NCBI GenBank assembly: GCA_004298465.1
Contig: SCRT01000005.1
Span: 16,001-80,000, forward strand
Length of the DNA stretch: 64,000 nt
Direction of reading: 5' to 3'
From: Nevskiaceae bacterium
GTDB taxonomy: Bacteria > Pseudomonadota > Gammaproteobacteria > Nevskiales > Nevskiaceae
Part shown: piece by piece, positions 54,866-64,000 of the stretch
Numbering within the stretch: position 1 is the first letter of the stretch
Layout: every line of letters starts with the position of its first letter
Notes under the pieces: model-generated
What the model saw: only the letters and a program-made list of their open reading frames with translations
What the model was told of the DNA's origin: nothing
Databases searched by the model: none
Translations under genes and position numbers: made by a program

Positions 54866-55327
54866 ATGGACACTTTCACCGTTGCAGCTCCCGACTGCGA
54901 GGCGCGGGTACGCGCCAGCTTTGCCCAGCAGGGTGCGATGCACACGCTTGGCGTATCCATCGGCGAAGTCGCGCCCGGGCGGGTGGTACTGGAAATGGCG
55001 CACACATCGGCATTTTCCCAGCAGGATGGTTTCATGCACGCCGGCGCGCTGGCAACGGTGCTGGACAGTGCCTGCGGTTACGCGGCGTTCACGCTGATGC
55101 CGGCGGATGCGCGGGTTCTAACCATCGAGTTCAAGATCAACCTGCTGGCGCCTGCCCACGCGGAGCGCTATGCGTTCGAAGGCCTCGTCACGAAGCCCGG
55201 CCGCACGATCACGGTCTGTGACGGCACGGCCTGGGGCGTCAGCGGCGACGTCCGCAAGCGCATCGCGACGATGACCGGGACGATGATGGCGGTGCGACCT
55301 GTGACCAAAGGAAGCAGTGAGCGGTAA
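54866..55327 (+). CDS. PaaI-family hotdog thioesterase
   Basis: The 153-residue protein is a single hotdog domain with the catalytic-region QQDGFMHAGALATVLDSACGYAA and the strand TIEFKINLLAPA. PaaI-like enzymes hydrolyse acyl- or aryl-CoA thioesters. An acyl-CoA ligase lies 4.6 kb downstream, but no operon connects them. Substrate unknown. Confidence 0.88.
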   Translation: MDTFTVAAPDCEARVRASFAQQGAMHTLGVSIGEVAPGRVVLEMAHTSAFSQQDGFMHAGALATVLDSACGYAAFTLMPADARVLTIEFKINLLAPAHAERYAFEGLVTKPGRTITVCDGTAWGVSGDVRKRIATMTGTMMAVRPVTKGSSER

Positions 55328-55340
55328 GCGGTAAGCGGCC
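55319..55340 (+). repeat. Second copy of the GAGCGGTAAGC repeat
   Basis: GAGCGGTAAGC (55319-55329) repeats the 11-mer found at 17289-17299, followed here by a tandem GGTAAGCGG. It begins in the last codons of the thioesterase gene and extends into the 100-base gap before convergent parE. Confidence 0.4.
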
Positions 55341-55430
55341 GGAGGAAGTCTTCGCTGCCTCCCTCGCCCACGGCAGAGCGCTCGGCGTTTCCTTCAGCGT
55401 TGCCCCGGGGCGCAGAACAGCCCCCGACAA

Positions 55431-57323
55431 TCAGACTTCGGCCTTGTCGCCCTTCTCTTCCAGCCACGTCTTGCGGTCGGAGGCACGCTTCTTCGCCAGC
55501 AGCATATCCATGACGGGCTCGGCCGGCTCGGTGTCGAGCGTCATCTGCACCAGGCGGCGTGTGTCCGGTGCCATGGTGGTTTCACGCAACTGCGGCGGGT
55601 TCATCTCGCCCAGGCCCTTGAAGCGCGTGACGGTGATCTTGCCCTTGCCTTTCTCGGCTGCCAGGCGGTTCAGCACGCTCTTCTTCTCGTCTTCATCCAG
55701 CGCGTAAACCGTTTGCTTGCCGACGTCGATGCGATACAACGGCGGCATCGCGATGTAGAAATGCCCGGCCTCCACCAGCGGCCGGTAGTGGCGCAGGAAC
55801 AGGGCACTGATGAGCGTGGCGATATGCGAGCCGTCGGAATCTGCATCCGCCAGTACGCAGATCTTGCCGTAGCGCAGCCCCGACACATCGTCGGAATCCG
55901 GGTCGACGCCGATGGCAATGGAAATATTGTGGATCTCTTCCGACCCGAGCGCCGTGCCGGCATCCACCTCCCAGGTGTTCAGGATCTTGCCCCGCAGCGG
56001 CATGATCGCCTGGGTGTCGCGGTCGCGCGCCTGCTTGGCGCTGCCGCCGGCCGAGTCACCCTCCACGAGGAACAGCTCCGTGACCGCTGGGTCGCTGGCC
56101 ACGCAGTCGGCCAGCTTGCCGGGCAGCGCTGGGCCGCTGGTGATCTTCTTGCGCACCACGACTTTCGCGCGCTTGAGCCGGGCGCTGGCGGTTTCGATGA
56201 TCCGGGCGGCCACTTCGCCGCCGGCCTCGGGGTTCTGGTTCAGCCACAGGCTGAAGCTGTCGTGCACCACGCCCTGCACGAAGCCGGCGATCTGCCGCGA
56301 CGACAGGCGTTCCTTGGTCTGGCCAGCGAACTGCGGGTCGAGCATCTTTACCGACAGCACGTAGCAGCAGCCGGTCCACACGTCCTCCGGCGCCAGCTTC
56401 ACACCGCGCGGCAGCAGATTGCGCAACTCGCAGAATTCGCGCACGGCTTCCGTCAGCCCACTGCGGAAGCCGTTGACATGCGTGCCGCCCTGGGGGGTGG
56501 GAATCAGGTTGACGTAGGACTCATCGACGACCTCCCCGCCTTCTTCGGCACGCCACGCCAACGCCCATTCGACCTGCTCGTGCTCAGCCTTGAATTCGCC
56601 CACCAGCGGCTCGGCGGGCAACGTCGCGCCTTCGCCCAGTTCGTCCTTGAGATAGTCGACCAACCCGTTGTCGTACTGCCACTGGAGGTTCTCGCCGGTA
56701 TTGCGGTCGTCCAGGGTGACGCACAGGTTCGGGCACAGCACCGCTTTCGCGCGCAATACCTGCTTGAGCTGCGGCAGCGAATACTTCACGGTGTCGAAAT
56801 ACTTCGCATCCGGCCAGAAGCGCACACGCGTTCCGCTGCGCGATTTCGGGGCATCTCCCACCCGCACCAGCGGCTCGGCCACATCGCCACCGGCGAAGGC
56901 CATGCGGTACTCCCCTCCGGTGCGCGTGACCACGACGTCCAGCCGCGACGACAGGGCATTGACCACGGACACGCCCACGCCGTGCAGGCCACCGGAATAG
57001 TTGTAGCTCTTGTTCGAGAACTTCGCACCCGCATGCAGGCGCGTGAGGATGAGCTCGACGCCGGACACCTTGTGCACCGGGTGCACGTCCACCGGCATGC
57101 CGCGGCCATCGTCCGCAACTTCGCAGGAACCGTCTTCATACAGCACCACGTCGATACGGCGGGCAAAGCCGGCCAGCGCCTCGTCCACGCTGTTGTCGAT
57201 CACTTCCTGAACCAAGTGGTTCGGGCGCGTGGTATCGGTATACATCCCCGGGCGCTTGCGCACCGGGTCGAGGCCCGAGAGCACTTCGATCTGCTGGGCA
57301 TCGTATTGTGAGGAAACAGGCAT
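55431..57323 (-). CDS. parE: DNA topoisomerase IV subunit B
   Basis: ParE is the ATPase subunit of topoisomerase IV. The 630-residue protein from ATG 57323 has the GHKL ATPase motifs (VIDNSVDEALAG, DDGRGMPVD, GLHGVGVSVVNALS) and the TOPRIM region EGDSAGGSAKQARDR and LADADSDGSHI. It is divergent from xseB. Confidence 0.97.
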   Translation of the reverse strand: MPVSSQYDAQQIEVLSGLDPVRKRPGMYTDTTRPNHLVQEVIDNSVDEALAGFARRIDVVLYEDGSCEVADDGRGMPVDVHPVHKVSGVELILTRLHAGAKFSNKSYNYSGGLHGVGVSVVNALSSRLDVVVTRTGGEYRMAFAGGDVAEPLVRVGDAPKSRSGTRVRFWPDAKYFDTVKYSLPQLKQVLRAKAVLCPNLCVTLDDRNTGENLQWQYDNGLVDYLKDELGEGATLPAEPLVGEFKAEHEQVEWALAWRAEEGGEVVDESYVNLIPTPQGGTHVNGFRSGLTEAVREFCELRNLLPRGVKLAPEDVWTGCCYVLSVKMLDPQFAGQTKERLSSRQIAGFVQGVVHDSFSLWLNQNPEAGGEVAARIIETASARLKRAKVVVRKKITSGPALPGKLADCVASDPAVTELFLVEGDSAGGSAKQARDRDTQAIMPLRGKILNTWEVDAGTALGSEEIHNISIAIGVDPDSDDVSGLRYGKICVLADADSDGSHIATLISALFLRHYRPLVEAGHFYIAMPPLYRIDVGKQTVYALDEDEKKSVLNRLAAEKGKGKITVTRFKGLGEMNPPQLRETTMAPDTRRLVQMTLDTEPAEPVMDMLLAKKRASDRKTWLEEKGDKAEV

Positions 57324-57418
57324 CGTTCTCAAGACCGGCACGGGGAAAGCGCGGCGGAACATAGCGGATGGCCGGCGGCCAGTGCAAGCCGTTACACTAG
57401 CGCCCCTAGGAAATACAC

Positions 57419-57748
57419 ATGACTTCCAGATCGTCCTCTCCCACTCCGCGCACGTCAACAAAGGCTGCATCACCTTCCGCTCCACAGCAGGATCCAGTCG
57501 GGCGCTTCGAGGCCGACCTGGATGAACTGGAGCGCATCGTCCAGCAGATGGAGAGCGGCGATCTGACGCTGGAACGCTCGCTGCAACTATTCGAGCGCGG
57601 CGTCAAGCTTGGCCAGCAGTGCCAGCAGAGCCTGGACACGGCGGAACTGCGCATACGGCAGCTGGCCCCGAGCCCCGGCGCCGAGGGCGCTGCTGACGGC
57701 GCCAACCCGGCCAGCCTGCCGCCAGATGAAGAAGGAATCCCGTTTTGA
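57419..57748 (+). CDS. xseB: Exodeoxyribonuclease VII small subunit
   Basis: XseB joins XseA to form a single-strand exonuclease. The 109-residue product has a low-complexity N-terminus of about 27 residues, then the conserved FEADLDELERIVQQMESGDLTLE helix pair (described in parts: FEADLDELERIV and MESGDLTLE), then LFERGVKL. The stop overlaps the TTG start of ispA, the usual xseB-ispA order. xseA is not in the window. Confidence 0.93.
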   Translation: MTSRSSSPTPRTSTKAASPSAPQQDPVGRFEADLDELERIVQQMESGDLTLERSLQLFERGVKLGQQCQQSLDTAELRIRQLAPSPGAEGAADGANPASLPPDEEGIPF

Positions 57749-58641
57749 ACGCCCCAGAAGTCTCCCCTCACGGCTGGCTCGCTCAGCATGTGGCACGGCT
57801 GGAGCACGCACTCGACGAGCGCCTGCCGGCCAGCGACACCTACCCGGCCCGGCTGCACGAAGCGATGCGCTACGGCAGCGAAGGCGGCAAACGCCTGCGC
57901 GCGCTCATCGTCTACGCCACCGGAGAAGCGCTCGGCACGCCGGCTGAACACCTCGATGCCCCGGCCTGTGCGGTGGAGCTTATCCACGCCTATTCACTCG
58001 TGCATGACGACCTGCCGGCGATGGACAACGATGCCCTGCGCCGTGGGCGCCCCACGGTGCACGTTGCTTACGGCGAAGCCAACGGCATTCTCGTCGGCGA
58101 TGCCCTGCTGACGCTGGCCTTCGAGGTGCTGGCCGGCGATACGGTGAACGATGCGGCGGCGCGCATCGCCATGGTGGCGCGACTGGCAGATGCGGCGGGT
58201 TCGCGCGGCATGGTCGGCGGCCAGGCCGTGGACATCGAAAGCGAAGGGCGGCATCTTGCGCTTGAAGCACTCAAGAAACTGCATGCGCACAAGACCGGAG
58301 CACTCATCCTGTCCGCGCTGCGCATGGCGGCCTGCACGGCCCCGGCACTCGCTACCGACCAACGCGCAGCACTGGACACCTGGGGACGTTGCGTCGGGCT
58401 CGCGTTCCAGATCCAGGACGACGTGCTGGATGTCGAGTCCAGTACGGAGAAGCTCGGCAAGACGCAGGGTAAGGACGAGGCACAGGATAAATCCACCTAC
58501 GTGGCACTGCTGGGACTTGAATCGGCGAAGCAGCGTGCCGCCGTGCTGTTTGACGAAGCCCGTGCCGCCATCGCCTGCTTCGGCCCCCACGGCAGGGCGC
58601 TGAAACAGCTCGCTGACCATATCCAGCAGCGCGATCACTGA
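57745..58641 (+). CDS. ispA: Farnesyl diphosphate synthase
   Basis: IspA condenses isopentenyl diphosphate with DMAPP and GPP to make farnesyl diphosphate, the precursor of quinones and undecaprenyl lipid and the donor used by CtaB. The 298-residue protein has the first Asp-rich motif HDDLPAMDND and the second QIQDDVLD. The start is TTG 57745, overlapping xseB; this gives the family length (E. coli 299). dxs does not follow here. Confidence 0.95.
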   Translation: MNAPEVSPHGWLAQHVARLEHALDERLPASDTYPARLHEAMRYGSEGGKRLRALIVYATGEALGTPAEHLDAPACAVELIHAYSLVHDDLPAMDNDALRRGRPTVHVAYGEANGILVGDALLTLAFEVLAGDTVNDAAARIAMVARLADAAGSRGMVGGQAVDIESEGRHLALEALKKLHAHKTGALILSALRMAACTAPALATDQRAALDTWGRCVGLAFQIQDDVLDVESSTEKLGKTQGKDEAQDKSTYVALLGLESAKQRAAVLFDEARAAIACFGPHGRALKQLADHIQQRDH

Positions 58642-58877
58642 GCCCTCACCCACCGCCCCCCGTTGGCCGCGGCCGCAGATTTGCCACTGTGGTGAGTGCG
58701 ATACGCTCGTTCTGGACGGGCGCCAAGCAAGGCGTTGGCCAGGCTTCGGCTCACGGGCTTGGGCTCACGAGCGGGGGCGCCGCCGCCGTACGGACGCGCA
58801 CACCTGCTGTGGATGGAATGCGCCATAGACCACAACCTATCCCGTGTCGGTCTTAATCGTATAGCAAGCGATAGATT

Positions 58878-58883
58878 TATAAT
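58878..58883 (+). promoter_or_regulatory. -10 element of the cysB-like gene
   Basis: A perfect TATAAT lies 28 bases before the LysR-type gene start. The -35 region (around TTAATC) is weak and poorly spaced, as often seen at autoregulated or activated promoters. The rest of the 269-base gap is GC-rich and shows no gene. Confidence 0.5.
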
Positions 58884-58895
58884 GTGTAGAAATAA

Positions 58896-59891
<996 letters not shown>

Positions 59892-59935
59892 TGCCACCGG
59901 GAAAGTCCGATAACAAACCATAAGGAGGAGAATCA

Positions 59936-61648
59936 GTGAACGAAACAACCCAGGCATTCCGTCAGGCCCGCGACACACTGATCCGATACCGGGACGATTA
60001 CGCCGCCGCGCGGCGCCATTTCGAATGGCCCCACTTTGAGCACTTCAACTGGGCACTGGACTATTTCGACGACTTTGCACGCGACAACGACCGCACTGCA
60101 CTGATCGTGGCAGGCGACGACGGCACACATCAAGCCACGTTCGCACAGCTCCGCACTCGCTCGAATCAGGTCGCAAATCTGTTGCGTCGGCTCGGCGTGA
60201 AACGCGGAGATCCTGTCATCCTGATGCTGGATAACGAGATCCCCTTGTGGGAAACCCTGCTCGCGGCCATCAAGCTCGGCACACCGTTCATTCCCTGCAG
60301 TGTCCTGCTCACGCAGGCCGACCTGGAAGAACGCATGCAGCGCAGCGGGGCTCGACATGTCGTGACCAGCCTGAAGTACGTCGACCGCTTTGCCAACGCC
60401 AAGGGTGTCCGCGTGTGCACCAGTCCCGGAACCGCCCCTTCGGGGTGGATCGCCCATACTGAAGCATATCGCTTAGCCGAGGAATTCAAACCCGACGCAC
60501 CGACCCCTGCGGACGCGCCGATGATCTTCTACTTCACCTCCGGCACGACCTCGAAGCCCAAGCTGGTCGTGCATACCCACACCAGCTACCCGATCGGGCA
60601 CCTGAGCACCATGTACTGGGTCGGGATCAGACCTGGCGGCGTGCACCTGAACCTGTCGTCCCCCGGCTGGGCCAAGCACGCCTGGAGTTCGTTGTTCGCG
60701 CCTTGGAACGCCGAGGCCACCATCGTCGCCACGAACATGGCACGCTTCGATGCCGTCACGCTGCTGCAGTGTCTGTCCACGCACAAGGTCAGCAGTTTCT
60801 GTGCGCCGCCGACCGTGTGGCGAATGCTGATCCAGCAGGATCTGGCGCAGTGGCGCAGCCAGTTGAACCTGGCGGAACTCGTCAGCGCGGGAGAACCCCT
60901 GAACCCCGAAGTCATAGAGCGCGTTCGCAAAGCCTGGGGGCTGACGATTCGTGATGGCTATGGTCAGACGGAGACCACCGCGACGATCGCCAATACACCG
61001 GGCCAAATACTGCGTGCGGGTTCAGTCGGACGCCCGCTGCCGGGCTTCACTGTTGAGCTGCTGGATGCGGAAGGACAGCCCGCGGAAGAAGGAGAAGTCT
61101 GCCTGGCGCTGCACCCGCAACGTCCTGTCGGCCTCATGGCGGGCTACCTCGGGAATCCGAAAAAAACCGACGAGGTCATGCGCGGTGGCTACTATCACAC
61201 GGGGGATGTGGCCATGCGCGATGCGGACGGCGGCTTCACCTACGTCGGACGGGCCGACGACGTCTTCAAGTCTTCCGACTACCGCATCAGTCCGTTCGAA
61301 CTCGAAAGCGTGATGGTCGCCCATGCACAGATCACCGAGGCCGCTGTCGTACCCAGCCCCGATCCACTGCGAACTTCGGTACCGAAAGCCTTCGTGACGG
61401 TGGCTGCCGGAGTCGATATCTCGGAAGACTTCGCACATGGCGTCTTCATTTTCACCCGCAGGATGCTGGCCCCCTACAAACGCATTCGGCGCATCCAGTT
61501 TGTTGCCGAGCTCCCCAAGACGGTTTCAGGAAAGATCCGGCGTGTGCAGTTACGCGCCGAGGAAGCGCAGCGGCGCGCCCTGGAACAACGTGCCGAAAAT
61601 GAATTTCTGGAGGAAGACTTCCCTACCCTGAAGCAGGAGGTCAAGTAA
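59936..61648 (+). CDS. AMP-dependent acyl-CoA synthetase/ligase
   Basis: The 570-residue enzyme activates a carboxylic acid with ATP and joins it to CoA. The adenylate-forming motifs are clear: YFTSGTTSKPK (P-loop), GYGQTE, TGDVAMRDADG and the C-terminal catalytic lysine in KTVSGKIRR. It resembles the medium-chain/benzoate-type ACSM ligases. Start is GTG 59936 after a strong GGAGGAG. Substrate is not predictable; the cysB-like gene is 44 bases upstream, so the two may be co-transcribed. Confidence 0.88.
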   Translation: MNETTQAFRQARDTLIRYRDDYAAARRHFEWPHFEHFNWALDYFDDFARDNDRTALIVAGDDGTHQATFAQLRTRSNQVANLLRRLGVKRGDPVILMLDNEIPLWETLLAAIKLGTPFIPCSVLLTQADLEERMQRSGARHVVTSLKYVDRFANAKGVRVCTSPGTAPSGWIAHTEAYRLAEEFKPDAPTPADAPMIFYFTSGTTSKPKLVVHTHTSYPIGHLSTMYWVGIRPGGVHLNLSSPGWAKHAWSSLFAPWNAEATIVATNMARFDAVTLLQCLSTHKVSSFCAPPTVWRMLIQQDLAQWRSQLNLAELVSAGEPLNPEVIERVRKAWGLTIRDGYGQTETTATIANTPGQILRAGSVGRPLPGFTVELLDAEGQPAEEGEVCLALHPQRPVGLMAGYLGNPKKTDEVMRGGYYHTGDVAMRDADGGFTYVGRADDVFKSSDYRISPFELESVMVAHAQITEAAVVPSPDPLRTSVPKAFVTVAAGVDISEDFAHGVFIFTRRMLAPYKRIRRIQFVAELPKTVSGKIRRVQLRAEEAQRRALEQRAENEFLEEDFPTLKQEVK

Positions 61649-61695
61649 CCAGAGGTCGTCCAGCACAACAACAGTCAAGCTTCATGCAGCAGCTC

Positions 61696-62559
61696 TCATC
61701 CAAGCTTGTGCGTCAACCGCGACACCAGGTTCTCCAGCGCGGCCCGATCGCGGAAAGGGATCACAATACGCCCAGTGCCGTCTTTACTCGCTTGTACACG
61801 CACCTGTGTCGACAGCGCTGTGCATAGGTCACGCACACAGTCCGCGTAGGTATCGGGACGGGATAAAGGGGTAGCGGACAGGCCGCTGGATCTTTTCAGT
61901 AGGTTCTCGGTCTGGCGGACGGACAAGCCCAGCGCAACGACGCGATTCGCCAGAGACACTTGCCTGTCGTGTGCTGCCCCCAGCAGGACTTTCGCGTGCC
62001 CCAGGCTGAGCCGCCCGTCGCGCAGCATGGATTGAATCTCCAGCGGCAAATCCATCAGCCGTAACAGATTCGTCACAGCTGCCCGCGAGCGTCCGACAGC
62101 GCTCGCGACCTGCTCATGCGTCAACTCGCATTCGTCGATCAATCGAGCCAGCGCCTGAGCTTCTTCCAATGGATTGAGGTCCGCCCGCTGGATGTTTTCG
62201 ACCAAGGCAACTGCCATCGTCGTGCGGTCATCAAGGTCACGCACCACGGCTGGAACAGTCAGCAACCCTGCACGTCGAGCAGCCCGCCAGCGTCGTTCCC
62301 CAGCAACAATTTCGTAACCATCTTCCACAACCCGGACGATCAACGGCTCAACGATACCTTGCGCTTTGATGGACTCTGCCAGCGCATCCAGCGCGGCTTC
62401 ATCAAAGTGCTGCCGCGGCTGGTGCACTCCTGACCTGAGTCGCTCGACGGATATTTCACGCAGAACATCGCCGGCATCGCCCGCACTAGCGACAGACGCC
62501 GCCCGATTGCTCAGCAATGCATCCAGTCCCCGCCCAAGTCCGCGCTTCTTCGACACCAT
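61696..62559 (-). CDS. parB: Chromosome partitioning protein ParB
   Basis: ParB binds parS and spreads as a CTP-dependent clamp to segregate the origin region. The 287-residue protein begins with a basic KKRGLGRGLDALL, followed by the CTPase motif GERRWRAARRAG, the helix-turn-helix ELTHEQVASAVGRSRAAVTNLLR (given as two parts: ELTHEQVASAVG and RSRAAVTNLLR) and a C-terminal dimer domain. No canonical parS was seen in the window. Confidence 0.96.
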   Translation of the reverse strand: MVSKKRGLGRGLDALLSNRAASVASAGDAGDVLREISVERLRSGVHQPRQHFDEAALDALAESIKAQGIVEPLIVRVVEDGYEIVAGERRWRAARRAGLLTVPAVVRDLDDRTTMAVALVENIQRADLNPLEEAQALARLIDECELTHEQVASAVGRSRAAVTNLLRLMDLPLEIQSMLRDGRLSLGHAKVLLGAAHDRQVSLANRVVALGLSVRQTENLLKRSSGLSATPLSRPDTYADCVRDLCTALSTQVRVQASKDGTGRIVIPFRDRAALENLVSRLTHKLG

Positions 62560-62576
62560 GTATTCCTGATTGAAGA

Positions 62577-63365
62577 TCAGGCAGGCAGCTTCAGCTGCCC
62601 GCCGTTGTGCCGCCGGATCAATTCACCCGCCAACGCAAGATAAGCCTTGGCGCCACTCGATGTCGGATCGTAACCGATTGCCGGCAACCCATGACTCGGC
62701 GCTTCGGCCAACCTCACATTGCGAGGAATGATCGTACGATAAACCTTGTCACCGAAGTGGCTGGTAAGTTGGGCTGAGACATCGTTCGATAGGTTGTTCC
62801 GTGGATCGAACATCGTTCGCAGCAAACCCTCCACTTCAAGCCCGGGGTTGATCACCCGCCGTATCCGTTCCACGGTATCCAGCAAGGCCGTAAGACCTTC
62901 CAGCGCGTAATACTCACACTGCATGGGAATTAGCACGCCATCCGATGCCACCAGCGCATTGACCGTCAACTTCGACAATGCCGGCGGACAATCGAGCAAA
63001 ATGTAGTCATAACCGTGGCGTAACGTGTCCAGCACAGACTTCAGCGCAAAATCCCCCACTGCCATCTCACGCAGCCGAACTTCCGCTTCGGTCATGTCTT
63101 CATTGGCCGGCAACAGATCGAAACCGACCGTCGCCAGGTGGACGATAACCGTCTCGGCGGTAGCTTTTTCGAGCAAGACGTCGCGACACGAGAGTTCCAG
63201 AGCATTCTTGTCCACCCCCACGCCCATCGTTGCATTGCCCTGAGGATCGAGATCAACAAGCAAGACTCGACAACCGGTTGCCGCAAGCGACGAGGCAAGA
63301 TTGACGGCAGTTGTCGTCTTGCCAACGCCCCCTTTCTGGTTCGCAACTGACAAAATCCGGTTCAT
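62577..63365 (-). CDS. parA: Chromosome partitioning ATPase ParA (Soj)
   Basis: ParA is a Walker-type ATPase that moves ParB-parS complexes along the nucleoid. The 262-residue protein has the deviant Walker A NQKGGVGKTTTAVN at the N-terminus, DLDPQGNAT and LLDCPPAL. The absence of an N-terminal DNA-binding extension fits the chromosomal type. It is 17 bases from parB and overlaps rsmG by four. Confidence 0.96.
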   Translation of the reverse strand: MNRILSVANQKGGVGKTTTAVNLASSLAATGCRVLLVDLDPQGNATMGVGVDKNALELSCRDVLLEKATAETVIVHLATVGFDLLPANEDMTEAEVRLREMAVGDFALKSVLDTLRHGYDYILLDCPPALSKLTVNALVASDGVLIPMQCEYYALEGLTALLDTVERIRRVINPGLEVEGLLRTMFDPRNNLSNDVSAQLTSHFGDKVYRTIIPRNVRLAEAPSHGLPAIGYDPTSSGAKAYLALAGELIRRHNGGQLKLPA

Positions 63366-63988
63366 GTATCGACCTTATCACCACCGCGCTCCACAATCAC
63401 CAGATGCCGTTCCTCATCCAACATGGGGACAACGACCTGAAGGGTAGCGCATAACCGGAAACCATGGGACAACCCTTGGAGTTCCATGGGATCAAGTTTG
63501 CCCTTCATCGCCAGCCAGCGAGCATCGGTGTCGCCCATATGTGCCGTCACCTGAATAAAATTCGCCAGTGACGAAAAAGCACGACAGACAATGGTTACGC
63601 GAGCAGGCGCGGACGGACATGCAGATTCTACACGGCCAGGGCAAATTCTCACATTTGCAAGCGCCAACCTGCGTACAACAGCGTGCAGGAATCGTATGCG
63701 CTTACCGTTTGATTCCACAAGGCGTACGCCCACATCAGGGCGCGCAATCGCAAAGGGGATGCCCGGCAATCCGGCACCTGAGCCCACATCGATCAAGTCC
63801 CGGCTGACATGAGGGACGATGACCAGACTATCGAAAACGTGCCTGATGATCATCTGGCGAACGTCTCGAATCGCTGTCAGGTTGTATGCACGATTCCAGC
63901 GCCGCAATTCATCGACATAGGCGAGGAACTGATCCAGCATTCCGGGCCGGGTCTCTATGCCCAGACGGTCACAGCCTGACTGCAACAT
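63362..63988 (-). CDS. rsmG: 16S rRNA (guanine-527-N7)-methyltransferase RsmG (GidB)
   Basis: RsmG methylates G527 of 16S rRNA using SAM. The 208-residue product (E. coli 207) has the SAM-binding VGSGAGLPGIPFA and LVESNGKRIRFL motifs. The frame stays open to the window edge, so a start beyond 64000 cannot be excluded. It overlaps parA by four bases, the usual origin-proximal rsmG-parA-parB order; mnmG would be expected just outside. Confidence 0.93.
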   Translation of the reverse strand: MLQSGCDRLGIETRPGMLDQFLAYVDELRRWNRAYNLTAIRDVRQMIIRHVFDSLVIVPHVSRDLIDVGSGAGLPGIPFAIARPDVGVRLVESNGKRIRFLHAVVRRLALANVRICPGRVESACPSAPARVTIVCRAFSSLANFIQVTAHMGDTDARWLAMKGKLDPMELQGLSHGFRLCATLQVVVPMLDEERHLVIVERGGDKVDT

Positions 63989-64000
63989 CTTTCGTGGCGA

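Noticed and set aside
61696..64000. parS site near parAB
   Set aside because: I looked for a 16-base TGTTTCACGTGAAACA-type palindrome and saw none; the GTTTCACGCGAGGTGAAA-like sequence near 32818 lies in kup and does not have the right symmetry.

Overview
The window is one contiguous, gene-dense piece of a high-GC chromosome. The gene families fit a Gammaproteobacterium: RpoH, EpmB, a FimX-like c-di-GMP receptor, stand-alone RsxB next to Nth, DUF2909/DUF2244/DUF2868/DUF3482 proteins, the apbC/dcd/metG neighbourhood, parC/parE and rsmG-parA-parB. The order is not resolved; a deep branch near Nevskiales/Chromatiales/Xanthomonadales would fit. The rsmG-parA-parB end suggests the right edge lies near the replication origin.

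Layout. 1-5.1 kb (+): a gene tail, hemL, the ftsYEX run and rpoH; the rpoH promoter carries a near-perfect CIRCE (HrcA) operator. 5.1-16.5 kb (-): a long aa3 cytochrome oxidase block (ctaC, ctaD, small protein, ctaE; SURF1, a Sco-like protein, ctaA, ctaB), preceded on the same strand by bioB-bioF-bioD and a DUF2244 gene. A BirA-type biotin operator lies between bioB and divergent comF. 17-23 kb (-): MpaB-like oxygenase, serA, a crotonase, a Tat-exported HiPIP, fructose-bisphosphate aldolase and gph.

23.1-30.8 kb is the most interesting part. An AT-rich, gene-free stretch with a possible structured RNA and terminal inverted repeats is followed by an OmpW-type porin. Then comes a four-gene cluster: a CuA/cytochrome c subunit II, a divergent heme-copper subunit I lacking the active-site tyrosine, a SenC/Sco1 copper chaperone and a membrane protein. 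This order matches norS-norY-senC-orf1 (sNOR, a proposed heme-copper NO reductase of ammonia oxidisers). A hemerythrin-like protein follows, then GNAT and MDR genes.

30.9-43 kb: dcd and apbC are separated from metG by an apparent insertion carrying kup and a heavy-metal RND efflux operon. The adaptor gene of that operon is broken (internal deletion/frameshift plus an amber codon). A tRNA T-arm-like sequence sits at the apbC side. 43-64 kb: rsxB-nth-epmB-fimX-like, htpX, parC, the DUF2868/DUF3482 membrane-protein/GTPase pair, a quinone oxidoreductase, a PaaI thioesterase, parE, xseB-ispA, a CysB-like regulator, an acyl-CoA ligase and parB-parA-rsmG.

Respiration and metal/NO handling dominate the window: an aa3 oxidase with its assembly factors, a second NO-reductase-like heme-copper enzyme, a HiPIP electron carrier, a hemerythrin, and candidate Fur, Fnr/Anr, HrcA and BirA sites. 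All calls come from reading the sequence; no similarity search was run.
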